In this document: piece by piece, positions 58,164-64,000 of the stretch
Position numbering within the stretch: position 1 is the stretch's first letter
Layout: every line of letters begins with the position of its first letter
From: Clostridiales bacterium
GTDB taxonomy: Bacteria; Bacillota; Clostridia; Christensenellales; CAG-314
DNA: 64,000 bases
Assembly (NCBI GenBank): GCA_022508345.1
Contig: JAFLVK010000003.1
Coordinates: 49,181-113,180 of the forward strand
Reading direction: 5' to 3'
Program-made: the position numbers and the translations under genes
The notes under the pieces: model-generated
What the model was told of the DNA's origin: nothing
What the model saw: the letters and a program-made list of their open reading frames with translations, nothing else
Databases searched by the model: none

Positions 58164-58334
58164 TTATTTATCTGATTTCAAGTTTGTGTTGGTTGCATTA
58201 CAGTGCGGACATCCGCCACTGCATTCGTCACAGCAGGCAGGCTTGCCCTTTAGCTTGCGAACGACAACGCCCACCGTTACGCCAATTACAATCGCAGCGC
58301 ATGCAACTATCAATATTATTTCAAAAACTCCCAT
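58164..58334 (-). CDS. FeoB-associated Cys-rich membrane protein
   Basis: This 56-residue protein begins MGVFEIILIVACAAIVIGVT, a single membrane helix, followed by a Cys-rich cluster CCDECSGGCPHC at residues 34-45 that could bind iron or a cluster. This matches the FeoB-associated Cys-rich family, found at the end of feo operons. The ATG overlaps the feoB stop as TAATG and uses the AAGGAG ribosome site inside the end of feoB. It may help FeoB receive or sense iron. Confidence 0.92.
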   Translation of the reverse strand: MGVFEIILIVACAAIVIGVTVGVVVRKLKGKPACCDECSGGCPHCNATNTNLKSDK

Positions 58335-60679
58335 TATTTAGCTCCTTTATTTCGCAGGTTAAGCTTGATTTTGCCTTTGTTGTAGAATACGATTACCGTA
58401 ACCACCGCTGCTACAACAGCTAGCCAAATAAACAACGTCCACCACCAACTTCCGATTGTGTAAACTGCGCAGGCGGTTATGTAGGATGCCGCAACCCAAA
58501 ACAGCAACGTAAAGTTAAAGCGTTTTTTGTCGCCAAGCTCACTTTTTGCCGTGCCCACTGCCGCAAAGCAGGGAATTGTCAGCATGTTGAACGCAATGAA
58601 TGAAATAAGCCCGGGGATGGTAATGTTGGTTGCCATAATCATTGCCCACACCGCTGTGATACCTGTGTCGTCGCCCATGATTGCGTCCAGTCCGCCGATG
58701 GAGCTGAAGTCCAATCCGCCAAACGCCATAAGGCACGCGCCAAGTGTTGCAAAGGTTGCAATGACGTTTTCCTTAGCGATAAGTCCTGCAACTACCGCCA
58801 CTACAAACACCCAACCGTATTCGCCCAGCTGCGAACCGAAGCCAACAGGTGTAAACAGAGGCTGCAACAACTGCGCCAAGCCTGCAAGGATACTTTCGTT
58901 GATTTGTTCGTCCTCGAGGAACTTCCATGCAAAGCTGAAGTGTGTCAGGAACCAAATTACAATTGTGGAAGCAAGTATGATTGTAAAGGCTTTTTTAACA
59001 AAGTGCTTTGTCTTGTCCCACAGGTGAAGCATTAGGTTCTTGAACTGGGGTGCGTGGTACGCGGGAAGCTCCATAATGAAGGGCGGCGTTTCGCCTTTCA
59101 ATGTTGTTCCGCGCATGAGCAAAACGGAAAGTATTGCAACAACAATACCCAATATGTACATTGCGTATGTAATAAGATCGGCACTTCCGTTACCGCTGTT
59201 GAATGCCATAAGTATTGCGCCTGCAACTGCTGTCAAAATGGGCAGCTTTGCACCGCATGAGAAGAAAGGAATTACGCGAACCGTTGCTGTACGCTCCTTT
59301 TCGTCGGCAAGCGTACGGGTGTTGATCATTGCGGGAACGGAGCAACCGAAGCCCATGATCATGGGCATGAACGCCCTGCCCGAAAGCCCGAAACGACGGA
59401 ACATTCTGTCGAGGATAAACGCGATACGCGCCATGTAGCCGCTGTCTTCAAGTATGGAGAAGAACAGGAACAGCACAAGAATTGGAGGCAGGAAACTTAA
59501 CACTGCTGCCAAGCCTTCGATAATACCGTTGTTGATGAGCCCTACTGCCCAGCCAGCCATGCCGCTGCTTTCAACAAGACCTTGTATCCAACCGAACAGC
59601 TCGCCAACAAGCATGTCGTTCCATATGTTGTTGATAATGACACCAGGTGAGAACAACGCGCCGTCGTAAATACATGCCAGCCATCTTACCCCGTAGTTGA
59701 GCGGGGCGCCCTCAGCTGTAAGCAGCCCCAGTGTTTCCAAATCGGGCAAGCCGAATATTGCGCCAAGATACAGAAAATCTTCCGAGAAAGTGAGGTGGAA
59801 GATTGCAAACAGTATCACAAGGAATATGGGAATGCCTGCCCAACGGTTAGTGAGTACGCGGTCTGCCTTGTCCGAGCGCGACATTTGAAACTTTTCCTTG
59901 CTGCGGCGCTCCAGTACAGGGGCAAAGTGCTTGGATATGTACTTGTATCTGCCGTCCGCCACCAGCGCTTCGAAGTCATTACCGAAAATTTCGTCAGAGA
60001 AAGTTTCCTTAAATTCCGAAACCATCTCAAGCGTTTCCTTGTGCATATCTACTTCGATTTCGTCGCCTTCTACAAGCTTGATTGCATGGAACAATGGGTT
60101 TGCCACCTTTTGCCCGGCAAGCGCAATTTTGACGTCGCCAATGAGGTGCGCAAGCGGCGTATCCTGCAAAACGGTTGTGCCTTTGCGCTCTTTTTGACTT
60201 TCGGCAAACGCCCTTTCCATAAGGTCGTGCAAGCCTTGTTCTTTCAGCGCGGAAATCTTGACAACGGGGACACCCAGACGTTTTTCCAGTTCCTTGGCGT
60301 CGATTTTGTCGCCTGCTTTTTCCACCGCGTCCATCATGTTGAGCGCGATTACCACAGGAACGTCCATTTCCAGTATTTGTGTGGACAGGTACAGGTTACG
60401 CTCAAGGTTGGTTGCGTCAACGATGTTAATTACGCAATCGGGCTTTTCGTCCAGTATGTAATTGCGCGCAATTACCTCTTCAGGGGTGTAGGGTGATAGC
60501 GAATAAATACCCGGCAAGTCGATGATTGCAACGGGTTCGGCGCACTTTTTGTACACGCCGTCGCGCTTGTCTACAGTTACGCCCGGCCAGTTGCCGACGT
60601 GTGCTGTGGAGCCTGTAAGGCTGTTGAACAGCGTTGTTTTACCGCAGTTAGGGTTACCTGCTAAAGCAAATCTTTTCAT
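58334..60679 (-). CDS. feoB: Ferrous iron transporter FeoB
   Basis: This 781-residue protein imports Fe(II). The cytosolic N-terminal G domain has G1 GNPNCGKTT (residues 8-16), the TVDKRDG switch, DLPGIYSL and NMMD. The membrane part (~300-770) has about ten helices, including gating segments GFGCSVPAMINTRT and FFSCGAKLPI. Both Cys are present. GTP hydrolysis is needed for uptake. feoB is preceded by two FeoA-domain genes and followed by the Cys-rich small protein, a complete feo operon. The ATG overlaps the upstream feoA stop by one base. Confidence 0.97.
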   Translation of the reverse strand: MKRFALAGNPNCGKTTLFNSLTGSTAHVGNWPGVTVDKRDGVYKKCAEPVAIIDLPGIYSLSPYTPEEVIARNYILDEKPDCVINIVDATNLERNLYLSTQILEMDVPVVIALNMMDAVEKAGDKIDAKELEKRLGVPVVKISALKEQGLHDLMERAFAESQKERKGTTVLQDTPLAHLIGDVKIALAGQKVANPLFHAIKLVEGDEIEVDMHKETLEMVSEFKETFSDEIFGNDFEALVADGRYKYISKHFAPVLERRSKEKFQMSRSDKADRVLTNRWAGIPIFLVILFAIFHLTFSEDFLYLGAIFGLPDLETLGLLTAEGAPLNYGVRWLACIYDGALFSPGVIINNIWNDMLVGELFGWIQGLVESSGMAGWAVGLINNGIIEGLAAVLSFLPPILVLFLFFSILEDSGYMARIAFILDRMFRRFGLSGRAFMPMIMGFGCSVPAMINTRTLADEKERTATVRVIPFFSCGAKLPILTAVAGAILMAFNSGNGSADLITYAMYILGIVVAILSVLLMRGTTLKGETPPFIMELPAYHAPQFKNLMLHLWDKTKHFVKKAFTIILASTIVIWFLTHFSFAWKFLEDEQINESILAGLAQLLQPLFTPVGFGSQLGEYGWVFVVAVVAGLIAKENVIATFATLGACLMAFGGLDFSSIGGLDAIMGDDTGITAVWAMIMATNITIPGLISFIAFNMLTIPCFAAVGTAKSELGDKKRFNFTLLFWVAASYITACAVYTIGSWWWTLFIWLAVVAAVVTVIVFYNKGKIKLNLRNKGAK

Positions 60680-60945
60680 TACTTAGCCACCCCTGCAGTA
60701 GATTCTGTTTCGTTCTCCGGCGTTAGCATAGTTACGCACTGTGCTTCGGTAATACGCAATGTAAGTTCGTAGCCGCGCACTGTGATTTCCAGCGGATCGC
60801 CGAGGGGCGCTTTCTTGCGTAGCATAATCTCTGCGCCGGGTGTGATACCCATGTCAAACAGGCGGCGCTTTATTTTGCCCTCGCCTGTGACAGCACGCAC
60901 CACGCCATGCTCACCAATTACAAATTGGTCTAAGGTTTTTTGCAT
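60679..60945 (-). CDS. feoA: FeoA-domain protein, adjacent to feoB
   Basis: This 88-residue protein is one SH3-like FeoA domain with GEHGVVRAVTGEGKIKRRLFDMGITPGAEI, the LxxMGxxPG signature. It is thought to bind and control FeoB. It has an AAGGAG ribosome site and overlaps the feoB start. A TACAAT -10 box and a palindrome lie 25-50 bp upstream, so it may also have its own promoter independent of the first feoA gene. Confidence 0.94.
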   Translation of the reverse strand: MQKTLDQFVIGEHGVVRAVTGEGKIKRRLFDMGITPGAEIMLRKKAPLGDPLEITVRGYELTLRITEAQCVTMLTPENETESTAGVAK

Positions 60946-60979
60946 TTGTGTTACTCCTTGTAGATATAAATTGTATTAA

Positions 60980-60995
60980 ACAGTTAAATAACTGT
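60980..60995. promoter_or_regulatory. Palindrome in the promoter region of feoA
   Basis: ACAGTTA - AA - TAACTGT is a perfect 7-2-7 palindrome just upstream of the TACAAT at 60970-60975 (minus strand). It may be an operator for a metalloregulator. No -35 of good quality is visible, as if activated or blocked from here. Confidence 0.5.
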
Positions 60996-61027
60996 ATTAA
61001 CCTAAAATTATTTAAAAGTTTATCTTG

Positions 61028-61153
61028 GTTTGAGCGGTTAGAAGCGAGGTAGGCGAGGCAAGCGAGTATTTACAAGGGGAGCGTACTAGGCGTACATGAC
61101 TGAGGGCAAACGCAAGGTTAACAAAGCATACCGACGCTTATAAGCGCTCAAAC
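61028..61153 (-). repeat. Inverted-repeat-bounded structured element in the feo operon
   Basis: GTTTGAGCGGTTAGAAGCG (61028-61046) pairs with 61135-61153 in 17 of 19 positions, enclosing ~88 bp rich in GCGAG, GGCAAG and GTAC motifs. It begins at the stop codon of the first feoA gene and does not contain a frame. Parts resemble the tRNA-linked repeat segments near 19 and 49 kb. Confidence 0.65.
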
Positions 61154-61365
61154 TAAGCGACAAAGATTTTTGTTGAGAGGTTGCTATCAAGCGCAACCTT
61201 GCCGTCCTTGATACGGCACACAACACTACCGCCACTGGAGCTAAGCACTGTCACGTTGCCGTTTACAGTTATGCCAAGACTTTCGAGATGTTTTTTCGTT
61301 TTGTCGTCGGCAAGAACGCGAACTATTCTCAAATCAATATTCAACGGTGCAAATACAATTGGCAT
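61153..61365 (-). CDS. feoA: FeoA-domain protein, first gene of the feo operon
   Basis: This 70-residue FeoA domain starts MPIVFAPLNIDLRIVRVLAD and is smaller than the next feoA. Such a short FeoA is often encoded at the front of feo operons in Clostridia. It has an AAGGAGA ribosome site and its own promoter at 61415-61443. Between it and the second feoA lie a 126-bp inverted-repeat element and a separate promoter-like region, so the two may not be one transcript. The LGIT-type signature is reduced (HLESLGITVNGNVTVL). Confidence 0.9.
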   Translation of the reverse strand: MPIVFAPLNIDLRIVRVLADDKTKKHLESLGITVNGNVTVLSSSGGSVVCRIKDGKVALDSNLSTKIFVA

Positions 61366-61389
61366 AAGCTGGGTCTCCTTAGTAAAATG

Positions 61390-61403
61390 TGAAATTTATT
61401 TCA
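61390..61403. promoter_or_regulatory. Palindrome in the leader of the first feoA gene
   Basis: TGAAAT - TT - ATTTCA lies between the feo promoter's -10 box and the feoA start, in the 5' leader. It resembles the size of DtxR/Fur-type half-site spacing but not their consensus. Confidence 0.5.
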
Positions 61404-61414
61404 GTTTCGCATTT

Positions 61415-61443
61415 ATCTTACCACTAACATAGAACACTGTCAA
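61415..61443 (-). promoter_or_regulatory. Promoter of the feo operon
   Basis: On the minus strand TTGACA (61438-61443) and TAAGAT (61415-61420) are 17 bp apart. Confidence 0.8.
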
Positions 61444-61474
61444 GCAAAATATGATACTTTTTTCACATTTTACC

Positions 61475-61503
61475 TTGATTTTTACTTCATTTTCAGTTAT
61501 AAT
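61475..61503 (+). promoter_or_regulatory. Promoter of the TetR-family gene
   Basis: TTGATT (61475-61480) and TATAAT (61498-61503) are 17 bp apart, ~72 bp upstream of the ATG. It is divergent from the feo promoter by ~30 bp. Confidence 0.75.
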
Positions 61504-61574
61504 GAACGCAATATAACTATCAAGACAAATTAAATAGCACTAAAATACATCGTAACAAAACAATTAAGGTAAGT

Positions 61575-62174
61575 ATGAAGAATGCAATTCGTGTTCCGCA
61601 GCAGGAGCGCTCCATCGAAAAGAAAAACAAAATAATACAAGCAGGCTACGAGCTGTTCAGCGAAGTGGGATATTACGGCACCAACACCGCAGAAATTGCC
61701 AAGCGCGCAGGCGTATCGACGGGTATTGTGTACGGCTACTTCCAGGACAAGCGCGACATTCTCATATGCGTGCTGGAAATATACATCGACAAGGTTTACG
61801 GCCCGTTGCACGAAATAATGGAAAACGCAGTTGTGCCTGTGGACTTGCACGCGCTGGCAATGTCGGTAATCAACAAAACCATTGAACTGCACGAGCAAAA
61901 CGCCAAGCTGCACAACACGCTCCACTCCCTTGCCACCACTGACGAGGTTGTCAACGCCGAGTTTATTTCGCTGGAAAACAAAATAACCGAGCAAATGAGC
62001 CAGCAGCTGGTTAAGCTGGGCATCAACACCGACAATCTCACCGAAAAGGTACACCTTGCCATGAACATTGTGCAGTCATTTGCGCACGAAATCGTGTTTG
62101 ACAGTCACAGCTACATCGCCTACGACAAAATGAAAGACATTGTTTGCAAGATACTTGTGGAATTGTTCAAATAA
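61575..62174 (+). CDS. TetR-family transcriptional regulator
   Basis: This 199-residue protein has the helix-turn-helix TAEIAKRAGVSTGIVYGYFQDKRDIL at residues ~37-62 and an all-helical ligand-binding domain. It lies divergent from feo and could regulate that operon, itself or unlinked genes; nothing in the sequence fixes the target. The ligand is unknown. The AAGG ribosome site and a strong promoter support expression. Confidence 0.92.
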   Translation: MKNAIRVPQQERSIEKKNKIIQAGYELFSEVGYYGTNTAEIAKRAGVSTGIVYGYFQDKRDILICVLEIYIDKVYGPLHEIMENAVVPVDLHALAMSVINKTIELHEQNAKLHNTLHSLATTDEVVNAEFISLENKITEQMSQQLVKLGINTDNLTEKVHLAMNIVQSFAHEIVFDSHSYIAYDKMKDIVCKILVELFK

Positions 62175-62266
62175 ACATCTTTTTTTAAGATATGTAGAGT
62201 TGATATAATAAAATATACTGATTTAATATCAATACAACGATAAACAGTAATTTAGCGGAGAAATTT

Positions 62267-62788
62267 ATGCGATTAGAATTTGAAAATCTAACCATTAGAG
62301 ATGCCACGCTTGGTGATGCAAAGTTATTGACGACTTGGTGGAATGATGGCGAGATAATGAAAGACGTTGGTTTTCCTTATGGGCTAAAAACAACAATTCA
62401 AAAAGTTAAAGACGAAATAAATAGTGACGTTCATTTACTCATTTTGGAATTGGACAAAACACCTATTGGCGAAATGAATTATAAAGAACGTGATGAACAA
62501 TCGGTAGAAATTGGCATTAAAATTTGTCATATGTCTTTGCAAAACAAGGGACTTGGGAAAAAATATATATGTATGCTAATATCATCATTGTTTAATGACT
62601 TCGGCTATAAAAGCGTTGTTTTGGACACAGCTTTGAATAATACACGAGCCCAACACGTGTATGAGCAGATTGGCTTCCGTAAGTTAGGAATACGAGAAAA
62701 TTGTTGGCGTGACCAAGTTGGTGAATTGCAATCGGCTGTTGATTATGAATTGACAGTAAATGATTTTATAGATTACAGGGTATTATAA
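62267..62788 (+). CDS. GNAT-family N-acetyltransferase
   Basis: This 173-residue enzyme of the RimJ/RimL type has the acetyl-CoA loop QNKGLGKKYICMLI at ~93-106 and the C-terminal NNTRAQHVYEQIGF. It may acetylate a protein N-terminus, an antibiotic or another amine. A/T-rich codons compared with neighbours hint at transfer. The GGAG ribosome site supports the start. It is followed at 31 bp by an unknown gene in the same direction. Confidence 0.9.
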   Translation: MRLEFENLTIRDATLGDAKLLTTWWNDGEIMKDVGFPYGLKTTIQKVKDEINSDVHLLILELDKTPIGEMNYKERDEQSVEIGIKICHMSLQNKGLGKKYICMLISSLFNDFGYKSVVLDTALNNTRAQHVYEQIGFRKLGIRENCWRDQVGELQSAVDYELTVNDFIDYRVL

Positions 62789-62818
62789 ATTTCAATTTTT
62801 CGTGAAGGGGTAAATAAC

Positions 62819-63286
62819 GTGAATCGTAGCCAATTAAACGAGATATATAAGAAACTTGACGTGAGAGCGCAGGAATTTGGCAAACTTCTTCAATGTGCTT
62901 ACGGTTTCTACAACGGTCATTATCACAAAAACACCGTAGGAAATTACGAGATGGACTACTTCCCCATTCCTGTCATTTCCGTTAAAGGTTTGTGCGACGT
63001 TGAAATTGACTTAAATCAGATTTCTATAACTACAAAATTGACAAAAAACAAAGTGCTTTCTTATGATTTTGAAAAGGTCAAATCTTACAATTTCGAGGTT
63101 TACGGTGTAGAAAATTATTTGGAGGATTTCTACGTTGTAGGCGATACAATAAGCGGTATGATAGAGAAGATACAAGCAAGCAAGGAAGAAAATCTTTTCT
63201 TCTCTTTCTATTTTCCGTTTGAATTACCTGCCAATGTTGTGCGCGAATTTGTCGATTTCATTGGAAAAGAAGGTTTCTTCTACTAA
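62819..63286 (+). CDS. Uncharacterised protein
   Basis: This 155-residue soluble protein starts at a GTG with an AAGGGG ribosome site. It looks alpha/beta with beta-strand-rich middle (YEMDYFPIPVISVKGLCDVEIDLNQISITTKL). I did not recognise the family. It follows the GNAT gene at 31 bp and may share its transcript. A strong terminator follows, then the end of a converging 16S rRNA transcript. Confidence 0.75.
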   Translation: MNRSQLNEIYKKLDVRAQEFGKLLQCAYGFYNGHYHKNTVGNYEMDYFPIPVISVKGLCDVEIDLNQISITTKLTKNKVLSYDFEKVKSYNFEVYGVENYLEDFYVVGDTISGMIEKIQASKEENLFFSFYFPFELPANVVREFVDFIGKEGFFY

Positions 63287-63311
63287 AATTACAATTCTGC
63301 AAAACCTAGCA

Positions 63312-63345
63312 AAACGAACCCTACACAAAACGTAGAGTTCGTTTT
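63312..63345 (+). terminator. Terminator of the GNAT-unknown pair
   Basis: AACGAAC-C-CTAC pairs with GTAG-A-GTTCGTT, followed by TTTATTTTAT. Confidence 0.8.
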
Positions 63346-63372
63346 ATTTTATACCTTAATCAGTTGGCAATG

Positions 63373-63399
63373 CAAAAAAATAAGCGCCACATGGCACTT
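63373..63399 (-). terminator. 16S terminator 3
   Basis: On the minus strand AAGTGCC / GGCGCTT with an ATGT loop is followed by ATTTTTTT. Confidence 0.85.
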
Positions 63400-63401
63400 C
63401 A

Positions 63402-63432
63402 AGAAAAAAATAACACCCTCGCGCGGCGAGGT
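63402..63432 (-). terminator. 16S terminator 2
   Basis: On the minus strand CCTCGC / GCGAGG with a 3-nt loop is followed by a GTGTTATTTTTTT tail. Confidence 0.8.
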
Positions 63433-63474
63433 CGTAGACCGACCCTCAACGTCTTTCGAAGAAAGCGCGTGGTG

Positions 63475-63502
63475 GAAAAAAATAAGACGCATTGAGCGTC
63501 CT
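63475..63502 (-). terminator. 16S terminator 1
   Basis: On the minus strand AGGACGC / GCGTCTT with a 5-nt loop is followed by ATTTTTTT. It is the first of three after the 16S gene. Confidence 0.85.
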
Positions 63503-63628
63503 AATAGATTGCCTGAACTAGAATAGTAAGTAGATTGTCCACAGTTGTGGGTTCGCATTTGTTTTATGTGTTTATGCTCCACTTTCAAATACCGTGAGTA
63601 CATATAAGTGCTCACTCGACTTGGTTTG

Positions 63629-63646
63629 GTAGATGTTTCCATCTAC
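63629..63646 (-). other. Hairpin just after the 16S 3' end
   Basis: GTAGATG - GAAA - CATCTAC is a perfect 7-bp stem with a GAAA tetraloop, starting 7 nt beyond the 16S 3' end. It could guide 16S 3' processing. Confidence 0.65.
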
Positions 63647-63652
63647 TCCCTT

Positions 63653-64000
<348 letters not shown>

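Noticed and set aside
59795..60496. A 233-codon plus-strand frame in feoB
   Set aside because: It is antisense to the G-domain of feoB and has no start signal.
61028..61153. Known metal riboswitch (NiCo/czcD type) in the feo operon
   Set aside because: The conserved purine-rich internal loops of that riboswitch are not found; the element is bounded by simple inverted arms and lies after a stop codon, not before the first gene.

Overview
The window is about 64 kb of chromosome from a low-to-mid GC, Gram-positive-type bacterium. It is most likely a spore-forming member of the Clostridia, possibly uncultured. The main support is the block yqfC-yqfD-phoH-pgpH-ybeY-era-yqzL-recO, together with a YhcN/YlaJ-like secreted protein, a collagen-like surface protein, DUF4364 and DUF4363 proteins, a YetF/DUF421 protein and a folate-type ECF S component. 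Most genes have AGGAGG-type ribosome sites, matching the CCTCC anti-SD at the 16S 3' end. No finer taxonomic call is made.

Layout: 0-4.7 kb holds a cold-shock gene, a collagen-like gene and a cadC-HMA-cadA metal efflux operon with a clear promoter and operator. 4.7-8.5 kb holds a heterodimeric ABC exporter behind a structured repeat. 8.7-14.7 kb (minus) is the era/recO/sporulation block. 14.8-17.7 kb is a copper operon in which copZ is fused to the end of copA. 17.8-21 kb has an anion permease, divergent tRNA-Leu(CAA) and tRNA-Arg(CCG), and deoC. 21-32 kb is a minus-strand housekeeping run (M3 peptidase, hydrolase, SDR, ABC-F, CtpE-like ATPase, hisS, pgi). 32-45 kb carries sugar enzymes (GH3, GH13, HAD, a GH94-like protein), degV, cysE, tRNA-Leu(AAG) and several unknowns. 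45-49 kb has DUF4363/YetF, folT, murI and a solitary tyrosine recombinase next to tRNA-Leu(CAG). 49.6-57.3 kb has a thioesterase, a small pyrophosphatase-like protein, lysS, greA, a DUF362 ferredoxin protein, a nucleosidase, tRNA-Gly(CCC), an exonuclease and a lipoprotein. 57.3-61.5 kb has an APH(3')-like kinase and the ferrous-iron operon feoA-feoA-feoB-Cys-rich protein. The end has a TetR regulator, an acetyltransferase, an unknown gene and the 3' end of a 16S rRNA on the minus strand.

The most unusual material is non-coding. At three of the five tRNA genes, a copy of the tRNA 3' end is repeated about 130-180 bp downstream; in two of these the intervening DNA is a related sequence, and at Leu(CAA) a tRNA 5' fragment also lies upstream. 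Four of five tRNAs share a trailer with GTCGCA at a fixed 19-20 nt after CCA. A two-hairpin repeat occurs twice, and one stem changes by compensating C/G insertions. Three genes have consensus -35/-10 elements placed so that transcription should begin at or within about 2 nt of the ATG, implying leaderless mRNAs. The 16S gene is followed by three terminators and no 23S gene, so the rRNA genes appear unlinked here. All of this was read by eye, without database searches or folding software.
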